Source: Pigoraptor chileana (Eukaryota > Opisthokonta > Filasterea). Taken from it: 36,736 nucleotides of DNA. Below the pieces are notes generated by a model. It was not told where the DNA came from, ran no database searches, and saw only the letters and a program-made list of their open reading frames with translations. Below are positions 11,518 to 22,332 of the stretch, one piece after another (position 1 is the first letter of the stretch; each line of letters starts with the position of its first letter). Made by a program: the position numbers and the translations under genes. Location: contig CALSCR010000814.1 of the NCBI GenBank assembly GCA_943704495.1, positions 1 to 36,736 of the forward strand, in the 5' to 3' direction.

Positions 11518-13201
11518 CACTACCCTCTCATATCTTAAAAAGGTCAATGTCCCAAGACAATTCGGGGACTGACCATAACACTGCGCTTGTACAATACTAT
11601 GAAGGCCTGAACGATAAGCACTCGTGTGCTGAGGTTCTGCTTTGGGCAGACGGCGCCATTGTTGGGCGATGTCGCCATTCTGCAAAAAATATGCGCGTGT
11701 ATATTTTTTTTATAATTAATACTTTAATTTGTGCCCACGCTTCACTTTTCGGGCCATTTTCTTTTGTTCAAAGCCCGCGTTTTAATTTACAGCGTTAACT
11801 TTTTTTTAAAAACTTTCTTCTGCGTCTCCTTTCATTCCTGTTTTTACCTTCCCTCTATTCGTGCCATTTTGTGTGGTCATATGTGCCACCAACCGTATGC
11901 CCTTCCTGCCTGGCGCGCTTATTACAGTGCATCCGTCGGAAGGGTAAAATAACGACGGTATATCTCTCATCCCCAGTGTCTAGACAGTCTAGAAATTGCC
12001 AGGTAACAAAGGGATGGAACAGCTCGCTGCTGAACGGCGCCTCTTTGCTTGTCACCTGATGTTGCGACGCAGAAGTTCCGTGATATTCGCGCAGGTCGCA
12101 CGCAGAGACCGCATTGCAGCAGTTACCATTCGTGCGTGCAAATGTCGCCATCCGCCACTTGCTGGCAGCTCCCGTCACAACAGGCCGGTTGCAGAAGCGA
12201 CAGGCGGTGTTGCATGCTGTGCCAGACCGTCAGTCGACAAACTACGCACGCGTCTCCAATGTACTCAGCAGGTCGGCGGCCTTACAACGCGACAAGTCCG
12301 CCTGGCGACTGGGAGCGCACACAGCGGCAATTCAGTGCACGACGGCCGCACTCACGCCCTCACTATTCAACAGCAGTCGTCTGAAGATGAGCGCAACGAT
12401 TCGCGCGCGCGCCGTAGCCGTTGGCAAACTCCTTCCCAGGTAGACGGCATCAGACGTGCTGCAGTCCCCACGACAGCCATCCGAGACCGCAAAGTACCGC
12501 CGTTTCAAAAGCGGGTGAGCAGGCAGGCACTCCCGTAGCAAACAACAATACTTCCGACGGGAGGAGCGCACGCGTAACATCGTCCTCAATACACCAGTTA
12601 CATCGCCAGGGCCTTCGCAAAGTCATTAATCAGATGCTATATCGGCCGTTGAGTGCAGTGAGTGCTTGTGGCACACCTTTGCGAGAGTCAATTAAGCGCA
12701 ACGCGCGCAAAAGAGCATCAATGTTGCCGGCGTCGCACAGTTTGTGTCGTCTTTGCTTCCAGTGCCCCGTTCTACAAGTGGATGCAATATCTTTAAGAAG
12801 TGAAGCCTGCGACATCTTTTGATAAGTACACACGGGGAAAAATGATTGAAAAAGACATGTGGAACTGAGGTCAGTGTCTTAGGTGTTGCACCCACAAGGG
12901 CTAAAAGAGAGGTATGAAGAAAGAAGAAATCGAGCTTCAGTATATACTCTTAAGAGTAACTCTACGAAAGCAACAAATCGTTGATTACACTTTAAGACAT
13001 AGATCGTAATCTTTATCGGAACGTCACTTTGGCAAATCGGAATCCATTTTCACAGACTGCCGGTGAGACGAGCTGAGATTTATACCAACCAATGCACACA
13101 ACCGCTAAATCTATGTGCATGTGTATGTATGAATGTATTTATTTCTATCTATGTATGTATAGCAGCGTCCAAACCCCAACTTACAACTTTCGGCAGCGCT
13201 C
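11518..13201. other. Intergenic region between HSF and KDM8
   Basis: An AT-rich 3' flank of HSF (to about 11850) is followed by mixed sequence leading to the KDM8 promoter. All three plus-strand frames stay open across about 12114-12384, but none resembles a family I know and no splice model links them, so no gene is called. A block related to the repeat at 3901-4060 occurs at 12867-12885. Confidence 0.5.
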
Positions 13202-14985
13202 ATGGATGCATGTCTAAAGGCGTTGTCGAAGCCGCACGACTCGCGAGGTGACTGAGTTTCGCCTGCCCCAACTAATGTGCAACAACGTCAGGTCAGCCGT
13301 GATGAAGATTTGACTCAATCCGTGCCTTGTGTGCCTCTCTTTTTCGGTTTGCAGTGCTTGCACAGCTTGGCGGCGATGCCGTTGCTGCACTTCTTTACGA
13401 TGCAACCGCACTCGCACTAGGCGCGATCTGCTCAGCCGGTGGCCGTCTTGAATCTTCCTTACTAATCACATCATCCCTTGAGAGAAGTCTTGCCTTGGCA
13501 TCTTGTGTTGCTGACGCATGCCACGAGCATCTATACATCGGTCACTGGAAGGATGTTCCAATTGAATGGAGAGTGTGCTATGCACGTGCGGCGGCGGTCG
13601 CGGCCCTTGCGTCCGCCGCCCTTGATCGAGATGCAGACGCGATTAAATGGTGCGACTTGGGTCTTCTTTTAGGTGCGCGTCTCGAAAATGCGCTCGGAGG
13701 TGCGGACTTATTGTCGTCATTTGCGACAGAATTGCAGCGAAAGTTGCACGGTATCACCGGCGTCAAGCGCCCCCGTGCGGAACGCGGGGATGAGCCCTCC
13801 TCCGTTGAGGACCAGACTGTCCCTGCCGACACAGATGCGGTCATGCGTGCCGAGCATTGCCTGTCGCGCAATGAGGAAGCGGCATTCGACGCGGCCATTC
13901 TCCGTGGAATGTCGTCTGGACATGCAATGTCATCTGTCCGCGGCACATTCACCGTGGATCCCACGCGAGCAATTCCATCGGAGCGACTTCCCTCCATGGA
14001 GCGCTTTCTCACGTGCGCCGTCTTACCTCGGCGGCCGCACGTGATCACCGGATGCATTGACCACTGGCCGGCCCTCACGGGAGGACGATGGGCAGACCCG
14101 AACTACCTCGTCGCTGTTGCGGGGCACCGGACTGTTCCCGTAGAGCTTGGATCAAAGTACACTGACGATGAGTGGTCCCAGCAACTCATGACCTTCAGGG
14201 AATTTGTCGATGTCCACGTGCGCGCACGTGTCGAAGGCGGCATTGCGTCCACAAGAGGGCCTGTGGGATACCTTGCCCAGCATACGCTCTTTGCACAGGT
14301 CCCTGAGCTGCGCCGCGACATTGCAATTCCCGATTACTGCATGCTGACTCGTGCTGGTGGGGGTGACGGGTTTGGGGACGGATGCAGTGGGGATGGGGAG
14401 GAAGCGGAGGAAGGCAACGAGAGTGGCGATGGCGGGGGCGTGGACGTCAACGCATGGTACGGCCCGGCGGGAACGGTGTCTCCTCTGCACACGGATCCCA
14501 AGCACAATCTATTCGCCCAAGTCGTGGGTCGCAAGTACGTGCGTTTGTATGCCGAGGAGCACTCTGCGGCCATGTATCCCGCGGGGGGGTTGCTGGGCAA
14601 CACGAGCCAGGTGCGTGTGTGTGCAGGCTGGGTGGTCTTGGTGGTTCGTGGATTTACTGGCCGGAAATGCTGTGCTTTCATTCGTATTCAGACCGATTTT
14701 GCATGCATCTTTGTCGCTTGTTGTGTTGTATTGTACCGAGACTCATTCTCTCGTCTTGTCGTTTATGATGCCTTTTTGTGCGTGGTTGTTTCCGTGGTTG
14801 CAATCGTGACGCAGGTTGATTTGGACAATCCAGACACCGCGCGATTTCCTCTTTTCAGCAAGGCGCCCTATCTCGAGTGCATCCTATGCCCGGGAGACAT
14901 GCTGTACATTCCTCCGCGGTGTTGGCACTACGTCCGCTCTCTCGACGTCAGCTTCAGTGTGAGCTTTTGGTGGTCCATTTCTTGA
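13202..14985 (+). CDS. KDM8: JmjC-domain oxygenase KDM8/JMJD5
   Basis: Fe(II)/2-oxoglutarate-dependent oxygenase of the JMJD5 family; family members hydroxylate protein arginines and act in the nucleus and cytosol. Exons 13202-13247, 13355-14610 and 14815-14985 give 490 residues. The N-terminal helical region keeps the family's CDLGLLLGA motif. The JmjC part has VPVELGSKYTDDEWSQQLM, VGYLAQHTLF, IPDYC, NAWYGPAGTVSPLHTDP and, at the end, YIPPRCWHYVRSLD followed by SFWWS. Iron ligands are His394, Asp396 and His472. A Gly/Asp/Glu-rich insertion of about 25 residues precedes the catalytic strand, where the human protein has only a short acidic loop. The first exon is 46 nt and was found by phase (G|TG). 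The second intron is 204 nt, a multiple of three, with no in-frame stop, so its retention would keep the frame. Confidence 0.95.
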
Positions 14986-15297
14986 CGGTCGATCGGCACT
15001 TTTTATCCCACTCTCAAAGTGGAACAAACTGCGAATCGCAAAGAAATCGCGCCCCCGGATGCGAACCGACTCCATCCCCGCGTTCTTGCACTCATAATTT
15101 TCCGATGGACTCCGAGACGCCCCAACATTGCCGTCACGTGAAGTTTGTGCGTGTTTGGGAGGGGGGGCAACAGAAGCTAATCCCCACACTCCAATCACTC
15201 TCCAACACCGAGAAATATGGAGAGTCGATAGGAGGACTCAAAGAACCGATCGGTCTGCGACTGTTTTGAGTGCAGTGTGTATATATGTGTGTGGATT
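14986..15297. other. Convergent 3' region KDM8/DCAKD
   Basis: It holds the two facing 3' flanks. I see no other gene, repeat or structured element. Confidence 0.6.
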
Positions 15298-15793
15298 TTA
15301 CTTCCACAGCTGATAGAGCACCACCCCCGCTGTGAAAAGTACAACGGCGACGTGAATCGACGTCACAGCAAACCTCGGCGTCACTGCCTTGAGCATTGCG
15401 AGGACTTTGGCATCAAGCTGTTTTTTTAACGAAGGGGGAAAATTCGGCAAAGTGCCGCTGTATTAGTAAAGTGCGGACCAGGCCTCTACAAAGAGCACAT
15501 AAAAAAAAACGTATGCGTCGTTACTACTAAAAACATCGTTCAACAGATTCTGAGATGTGGGACAAAAGGGTGCCACAATCCAATCTGTCACAAGGTGGCG
15601 ACGCCCTTCGGACCGACTCAGCAAAGCCCTAATGCACCCACACACCTCATCGCGACCGCCTGAGTTGTCGATGACATAGTCTGCTCTCTTTCGCTTGTCA
15701 TCGAGGGGCATTTGTGCCGCTATTCGCTGGCGGGCATCGTGCTCGCTCATCTGATTGCGGTCCATAAGACGCTGCAGCTGGACATCAGGAGTG

Positions 15794-15836
<43 letters not shown>

Positions 15837-16757
15837 TATGTGTGCGAGTGCATGCGTAAGTGTGAATGAGAAATGCATCCGATTTTACAGCACAGTTGCG
15901 TTTGTTTGTGTGAGTGTATGTTCGTGTGTACATGTGTTATGTCTGTGTTTGCATAAGTGTGTGTACCGCACCAGTAGACGACCACTGTAGCATGGACCAT
16001 CTTCAGAGCCTTGACATTTTCGAAGAGCAACGGCACATCCAGCACGATGAATCGTCGCCCTGCATTCGTGCATGCACGTCACATTTAGTTCCACGTTAAC
16101 ATCAAACAACAAATCCGTCTCGGTCCAACGAATTCCTGTGCACAAGAAGCGAATGGCCCGATCAACATCATTTTTCCATTCGGAGACGTCAACTCACCGC
16201 AAATAAAGTGCCAGGCAATCTGTTTGAACATTTCCCGGAGTACATACGGATGCGTGCACTTGTTGAGCACGGCCCTTTTTGTTGCATCTGCAAATATAAT
16301 CTGTCCGAGTTTGTCGCGATCGATCTCTCTGTCGGCCTTCAGAACGCCCTCGCCGAAGTTACGCACAATGTCTCTCCAAGCTGGACGGCCCGGCTCAACC
16401 ACTGCAATACATGGGGTAGCCACACGCATTCGCGTATAAAAGCGACACAATACAAAAACCACGCACGCGGCATAACGTCGTGATAACCAGCACTCCAATG
16501 AGAGAGCATATCAAGTCAAGCCAGGCGGCACCCACAACAAACGGTCAGCTATACATCGCACTGTGTACCTTCACGTGCGATTCGATCAGCGTCTACGATC
16601 GGAACATTCTGTTTATCCAAGAGTGAAGATACCGTACTCTTCCCTGAAGCAATTCCGCCTACAGATTCCAAAAAGAAGAGAATCGACTTCAGTTGCTCAT
16701 CATCGAGCAGTGTAAACCCTGTCACAGTTATTCGTACACCACAACACACACGCGACG

Positions 16758-16838
<81 letters not shown>

Positions 16839-16862
16839 ACCCGTCAGACCGATGATCTTCAT
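15298..16862 (-). CDS. DCAKD: Dephospho-CoA kinase, DCAKD type with C-terminal membrane anchor
   Basis: Catalyses the last step of coenzyme A synthesis, phosphorylating the 3'-hydroxyl of dephospho-CoA with ATP. Six minus-strand exons: 16862-16841, 16658-16569, 16401-16198, 16059-15972, 15793-15646, 15417-15298; 223 residues. It has MKIIGLTGGIASGKST (P-loop, residues 8-16), VDADRIAREVVEPG, the substrate-site THPYV, FIVLDVPLLFEN, VVVYC and RIAAQMPLDDKRKRADYVIDNSG. The last exon adds about 39 residues ending in a hydrophobic segment of roughly 18 residues (VAVVLFTAGVVLYQLW). Human DCAKD also ends in a hydrophobic stretch, so a tail anchor is likely; bacterial CoaE lacks it. The first exon encodes just over seven residues, and intron 1 begins G|GTGGGT and runs into a long GT repeat (CA on the plus strand). 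The gene is divergent from COX17. Confidence 0.95.
15795..15832. repeat. Microsatellite forming a DCAKD splice acceptor
   Basis: GT units on the plus strand, CA in the transcript sense. The CA run leads directly into the acceptor AG (15795-15794, minus strand) of DCAKD intron 15971-15794. Confidence 0.95.
16762..16836. repeat. Long microsatellite next to the first DCAKD donor
   Basis: About 37 AC units on the plus strand, GT in the transcript sense. They begin within the first few bases of DCAKD intron 1 (donor at 16840). Confidence 0.96.
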
Positions 16863-17354
16863 TTTCCGGAGACTTTGGCGGCCAGCATTTATGAAAGCAT
16901 CGGTCGGAGTGCAATTGTAACATAGTTGAACAGGAATAGATGAATGTCACTGCGTAATGAGAGCCCTGTTCACTCGGGCCGTCTGAACTTTGGCTACTAT
17001 CACGTGACTAGTCCACTTGTGGGTCAGGTGAAGCCTATTTTGGTTCGATTGGGTTCCACAGATTGTATTTATGGTAACTGGACACCATGACACAATCATG
17101 TGCGAGGTTGACACCACGGCCTGCATTGTGAGATTCAGAGATTCACTCGCTTGAGATCCAACTCGCTTCACCTTCGCGACGGAGAGAACGTGTCGCTCGT
17201 GAAACTGTGTGTGATACACGACGCAATGGTTGTGGTCAGTTAAACTTTGGGTTTATGATGCTGTTCGCTGAAGTGGTGACGGCTTGGTAGACAATTAAAA
17301 GTATTGGCAAGAATATCCGCCCCCTCAACACTTGCATACCGGCCGTCCGCAGCA
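16863..17354. promoter_or_regulatory. Shared divergent promoter region DCAKD/COX17
   Basis: The two start codons lie 492 bp apart on opposite strands. The region has a CACGTG core at 17001-17006 and an ATTGG (reverse CCAAT) near 17049. No TATA box is obvious. Function is inferred from position. Confidence 0.45.
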
Positions 17355-17733
17355 ATGGCAACAGGATCCGCAGAAGCCAAGGGCGAGTGCAAGGCCAACA
17401 TTCCCGCCAGCACGGCGCAAATACTGCCGAATGGACAAGATATCAGCAAGCGTCCAAAGCCATGCTGTGCGTGTGGGGACACAAAGAAGCCGCGGGACAC
17501 GTGGTTGGTACCAGTTGTTGTGGTTGCTGCATCTACCTCATCGTGCATCTGTCGTTCATTCATGGTGTTTTATGTGAAGAGGCGCTTTCCCACAGTCCAC
17601 TTGGCCTGTCCTCATCGAAAGACTGATTGATACGCTCTCTGTCTGCAGCATTGTCGAGAAGGGCGAGGTCAACTGCAAAGATTTGATCGAAGCACACAAG
17701 GCCTGTATGCGTGGCTGGGGATATGACGTGTAA
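17355..17733 (+). CDS. COX17: Cytochrome c oxidase copper chaperone COX17
   Basis: Delivers Cu(I) in the mitochondrial intermembrane space to SCO1 and COX11 for cytochrome c oxidase assembly. Two exons, 17355-17503 and 17649-17733, give 77 residues. The copper motif is Cys37-Cys38-x-Cys40, and the twin CX9C pairs are Cys40/Cys50 and Cys59/Cys69. Family words KPCCACGDTKK, VEKGE and LIEAHKACMR are intact. Cys50 is encoded across the intron (TG|C), which fixes the donor at 17504 (GTTGGT) rather than an earlier GT. An in-frame ATG at 17304 would add 17 residues; I prefer 17355 because the product then has the usual size. It has no presequence, as expected for a protein imported by the MIA40 disulphide relay. 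Confidence 0.96.
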
Positions 17734-17931
17734 TCCGCCTTCAACTTTCACTATGACTGTTCTTGTATATAATTGTACTATAGCACGCAAACATTAATAT
17801 AGGGATGGCGTGCAATTTCGTGTCATTTTCAATTTTTGTTGATGCGACGGTGGCCAGCAACATGCGTCACACAATGTCCAATGTAGGGATGCACATATAA
17901 CACACTCGACACTTCTCTACACGTGTCTTTT

Positions 17932-18180
17932 TTACGATGACCCAATCATTGGGTTTAGCCGCGGAAAAACGCTTGCAGTGTGCGCTGTTTGTGCGTCGAC
18001 GCCTCTTGCCTGCATAATGTAGTGAAAGATCGTGCAATTGTGAGTAGCTGATGTCACTCGGATTTCGCGATCCAGTTTCGTGTGCCCCCTCAACGTCTCA
18101 ACAATCGGCGAATACAGAATGCTGCCACTGCACACAAGTCCCACAAGTTGCTGTCGCCGGGACAACAAACCGCTCGGCAT
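17932..18180 (-). CDS. Small hypothetical protein, uncertain
   Basis: An 82-codon frame with A at -3 before the ATG. The first half is protein-like (hydrophobic LVGLVCSGSILYSPIVETL, then a charged stretch); the second half looks random. A weak donor (CGA|GTGACA) after about residue 41 could mean that only the first part is coding. I recognise no family, and chance is a fair alternative. Confidence 0.22.
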   Translation of the reverse strand: MPSGLLSRRQQLVGLVCSGSILYSPIVETLRGHTKLDREIRVTSATHNCTIFHYIMQARGVDAQTAHTASVFPRLNPMIGSS

Positions 18181-18280
18181 TTTAATTTAGCCGAGGTGAA
18201 CCCATTGGAGGCACTTGGAGGCATTCGCTCACATGACTCACCCCGTGGTGCCTGCCCTGGCGACTGCTTTTCTTCGCTTG

Positions 18281-18381
18281 TGAGCCGGGCCAGGCGTCTC
18301 GGTACGCTCAGCTAGACGCTCTGCAAAGCAACCGCACAGAGATTGGGATGTGAGGAAATAGGTTCACACCCTATCGGCTCG
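18281..18381 (+). other. tRNA-like sequence (tRNA relic or SINE head)
   Basis: A 7-bp acceptor-like stem (18281-18287 with 18375-18381, one T.G pair) directly joins a 5-bp T-arm-like stem (18358-18362 with 18370-18374) with a 7-nt loop ttcacac, close to the B-box ggttcanncc. A 5-bp stem ctctg/cagag sits where an anticodon arm would be, but its loop has 13 nt, and the D-arm (gtct/agac) is not standard. The total of 101 nt is long for a tRNA. More likely a relic or SINE than a working gene. Confidence 0.3.
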
Positions 18382-18482
18382 TGCAGGCAACATTACATTA
18401 GCAAAACACACAACACTTGCTGTTCGCAGTTGGCACTGGTACCAGAAAGAAGACTGAATCCCACAATTTCTCAAGAGCACTC

Positions 18483-21399
18483 CTAACAAAGGCAATTTTT
18501 ACCCTTCAGTTCCTTATCGAGCAACTCGTGCACGCCGGCATTTCCCAGACAGGCATCGACATGCCTCGCCGCGGCCGCCTCGCTGTCATAGTCACGGGCT
18601 ATGAGACATACCGGGCACTGATAGAACAAGACGGACGCCGACGCCTGCACATGACTAATATCCCGCAGTGCATCTTCACTCTCATGCGTGCCGGCATCGA
18701 CCCCTTTGCGCTTGAGAGGAGTGGCAACGGTGCCTGTGGTGTCAAGATCTCTCACGCTCGCTTCATTGCCACTCGGCAAACTCGACAAGACCGAATTCGC
18801 ATCGAATGCACACACACCCACTCCACCGGCGTCTGCTCTGTTTGTCGCGGGAGCACCGTAAAACCCAGTGCGCGCCTTCTTCCTTCCAGCATCAAGGGAT
18901 ACATTTCCGTCGCCCCCGTCGTAATCTTTCCGGAACGCTTTTCGCGCGTTTACATAAGGGTTTTTGGGAGTTTTGTACGGATTTGCAATTGCTGCCTTCG
19001 GTACCCCACGCGATGCGTCTCCGTCGATGGAGTGGCGATCGCCATCTGGGGCGTCGTGGTCCATCTCACGCACACACTCGCTCACATGCCCCATGTCGGA
19101 ACGCGCAACAGCAGTACCAGGTGAGTACCCCTGAGCAGCACTGCCGTGGAGTGCGTCCAACACGTCATTTCCGGCACCAGCGTCAATGTCTTCGTCGGCG
19201 CCGTCGTCATTTCGATCGATGACGTCGTCGTCCTCGTCATTCTCGCAGTGCCACTCTGATGCAAACCAGTCGTCTTTGTCTGCTTCGTCCTCTGCGTGCA
19301 CGCCAACAGCAGAGCCCACCGCACCCGCATTATTTATGGCGCCCGCAGTCACGCCTTCTGAGCCATCCCCATCCTCCTCTGGGCTCTGTCTGATGCTGCT
19401 GCGCTTGTCTTTTTTCCCTTGGTGTTGAAAAAATCTGTGCGAGAGGAGTGATAAGAGGGGAGTACTTAAATTAGTGAGAGTCAAACGCGAGCGTGAGCAC
19501 AAAGAGGTACGCACAGTAGTCCGCGTGCCATCAATCAGGTCATCAATACCTCGCAATGTCAGTCTTTCCACGCACACCCTCGCCCTCGAGTGCCGACGCC
19601 CGTATGCCCATCAAACGCAGCTTCAGCGGGCCAGTGCATGCCTTCATCTCCGTCTGTATGAGGCGCCAGGCGGCCGCATATAGACCCTCCGCAGACGAGA
19701 CCGCCCCGCGAAGCGACATGGCGCGCGTTTTCACAACAAATTCGACTGTCTTCAATTTAACGGTGACGGTGCGACAGCGCAGCGACTCGGCGGCGAGCTC
19801 TTCGCTGAGAGACGTGCAGAGACTGCGGCACTTTTCAGAGAGCGCCACTTTGCTTTCAATTGGTGCAAAAGTGCGCTCGACGCTCATGCTTTTCCGCGGT
19901 GTGTCCCTGCAATGTCGTGAATTTGTTGTGGCATTTTTAGTGTGTTTGCTAAATAAATGAGTGCCAATGTGCGTCGCGTGCGTGTGTTGTCGTTTGTAAT
20001 CATGATTGGGTGAGAACACCCCCCCCCCCCCAAACTTAAAACAAACAGTGTGTGTCAGGTGCAACTGCTGCCATTCGGTCGTGGTTATGCATTGCACATA
20101 GGAGAGTGCGCAAGTGCCACAGCTTTAGCTCGTTACAACTGAACCCGATCGCCCACGTGCAGACAAAACATTAAAAGAGATGCCACCACACAGCAGCAGA
20201 TCTTACCGTGCAAATACAGTCGTCCCGATGCCCAGCGCAACCGAGAGGAAGAAATGGAAAGAAATCGGGGAGAAGAGCCTCGAGAGATCGCTGCGACGGT
20301 TGTAAAGTTCACCGCACACCTCAATTCCAAGAGCACGCAACATGCGCTCCGTGACCTTCCCGATCCCGCAAATCTTGCGGATAGGCAGCGTCTGCATGAA
20401 CCCCAGTATGTCTTCGCGCGTGGACGGAAGGATGAACTGTCCGTTGGGCTTGTTCATGTCCGAGCACACCTTTGCAATCATTGTGTTGGCGCCAACACCG
20501 GCACTTGCAGTGAGCTGTGTCTCGTTGTGTATTCGCCTGCGCATCTGATCCACAGCTTCTCCCGCATCCAGGCCCGTCCGCCGCAGATAGTCGGTAATGT
20601 CCACATAGGCCTCGTCAAGGCTCATGGGCACATATCGAGGGTCATAGTCACGCAGCACAGCGCGCACTCGCTCGCTGTACGCGCGGTACTTGTCAAAGTT
20701 TGGCGGGAGAATAATCAACTCGGGACACAATCGCAGACCGATGTATCCGGGCATTGCGCTCCTCACGCCGAATTTCCGCGCCGCATAGTTTGAGGTACTC
20801 AGCATGGACAGCCCACCGACCGCCATTGGCTTATCGGCAAGCTCAGGCTTTTCCAAGATTTCAATGGCTGCGTAAAAGGCGTCCATATCAATGTGCACAA
20901 TAGTCCGCGTGAGTTCCCGCGAAGATTCAAGCTGCATCACCTGGGCATCGATTGCCTTCATGGTCTGCTGGAGAGCCGATGGATCCTTAGCGTCGGCTGC
21001 ATGCAGGCGCTCGAGTGTCCCCTGCAACGAGGCAATGCGCTGCGTGACACGCGCATCTTTTCTCTTCTCATTCTCAAAGAAACGGGATCCCCTCGATGCC
21101 TCCAAAATAACACGGTTCACATGCGCCACGTCCACACCAGTGAGTCCTGCTTTGTCGGGATTCAGGCTAACACGCGCCACCATCGAGCACTCTTCAGCCT
21201 CACGGGTGCGTTGGTGGTGTGCATTACTCGCTGCAGTTGATTGCCCTCCGACTCCGTGGCCTGTCGCCCCATTTTCAACAGAGTTGCCCCTTTGCGTGAT
21301 GGTGCACGGATATGCATCGCTGCCGTCGCCATCGGCACTATCCAGCCCCTCCCACGAGCAGTCGGAAGTATAGCCAGTGGCGTGCGTCTCGTCATCCAT
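18483..21399 (-). CDS. POLK: DNA polymerase kappa (Y family)
   Basis: Translesion DNA polymerase that bypasses bulky minor-groove lesions, acting in the nucleus at stalled forks. Three minus-strand exons: 21399-20207, 19906-19550, 19434-18483; 833 residues (human 870). After an acidic N-terminus comes the kappa-specific N-clasp (GLTGVDVAHVNRVILEASRGSRFFENE, in part). The palm carries HIDMDAFYAA with Asp171 and Asp173, and MSLDEAYVD with Asp262 and Glu263, the metal ligands. LPIRKICGIGKVTERML is the thumb helix-hairpin-helix. Exon 2 is the little-finger domain with KSMSVERTF and LRLMGIR. The C-terminal part is acidic and low complexity and ends with one Rad18-type UBZ4 finger (Cys790, Cys793, His808, Cys812) for ubiquitinated PCNA; human POLK has two. 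A possible donor just after the finger (GGTAAAA) leaves open a further exon. Confidence 0.96.
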
Positions 21400-22332
21400 A
21401 TCTATGGCGTCTAAAAGCGCTGGCGGTGCTCATGACGGTAGGTTATTGACACACATCTCCAGTCGAACACACTTTCTTGCATTTTCAGATACTTTTCTTC
21501 ACCGTAACAGGTTTATAAAATAGCAGCACCACCTGAATTCTGCGCGGGCGCCTCTGGAGTGAAACAGCGAAATCACGTGCCAACATGAAAAATTTTTACA
21601 CTCAACTCGCCAATCCCTGAAGCCATTGAGGGCCAGAAACAGTTACGAACCCGCGGTGGCGCCCTGCTCCCGCACATCCACCAGCATAATCAAGTTGCCC
21701 ACTGAGGCGGCCGCACTGGCGTTGAGCAGCAGAAGCAGGGAGCACTCTGCTCAATAGTATCGCTATTGGACAGCTGCCAAAGCATATTAATACTTATTGA
21801 GACAACTCACTCGACTGACTGCGTTGCCTGCCGTTGTAAATCAGCGTTACACTGCCGAGTCGGCGGCCGGTCCTTCTGATTGCACGCCACTGAGTCTCGC
21901 AGCTGACTTCATCACAGACCGCGGCTGCTTTGCAATGCTGACACTCTCCACAAATTGAAAGTACATGCGTATGCATTTTTTAGTCGTTTCTATGGCTACA
22001 CGCTCCTTACATGTGATTACTAAGGTCACGTTGGTCAACTGTTTCAGTGAAACGTCAGTATGTGTGCCTGAGACTAGCGTCCAAACACTCTGCAGCGTGA
22101 GTTATTCTACTCCCTTCTTCAGTCGGCAGCATACGGCATGCAACATGGGGACACTAAGTAACTTAACACTGAAGATTGGCAGAGGCAGTTTCTGACCAAT
22201 TCCGGAAGATGGACAGAGAACGAAAGACCGAGAAGAGATCAATCAAAGCACACACATCCCATGCAACGTGTTGCTGTTGCATACGAACGGAGTTGGTCTG
22301 GCATTTTAATACATACATTCACACGCAATATG
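21400..22332. other. POLK upstream region and F-box gene 3' flank
   Basis: It contains a TATA-like element and a CACGTG core (21574-21579) upstream of POLK. On the minus strand there is a possible 3' exon (21748-21650, ending TAA). It is joined in frame across a short GTGAGT..AG interval (21808-21749) to an upstream open segment with Cys-x2-Cys-x5-Cys-x4-Cys. This could be the end of a small gene, but I find no convincing first exon and recognise no family. Confidence 0.35.
21511..21520 (-). promoter_or_regulatory. TATA-like element upstream of POLK
   Basis: TTTTATAAAC on the minus strand, 112 bp before the POLK start codon. The position is plausible; the assignment rests only on the motif. 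Confidence 0.3.

Larger units (their letters stand above)
17734..18482. other. Region between COX17 and POLK 3' ends
   Basis: It holds the 3' flanks of both genes, a weak 82-codon open frame on the minus strand (17932-18180) and a tRNA-like fold on the plus strand (18281-18381). Both are listed separately with low confidence. Confidence 0.5.

Noticed and set aside
11996-12538. Overlapping open frames in all three plus frames
   Set aside because: No family likeness, no consistent splice links and no preferred frame, so most likely noncoding.
18417-19124. 235-codon open frame on the plus strand
   Set aside because: Antisense to the POLK C-terminal exon, which carries a UBZ finger and joins in phase to the polymerase exons.
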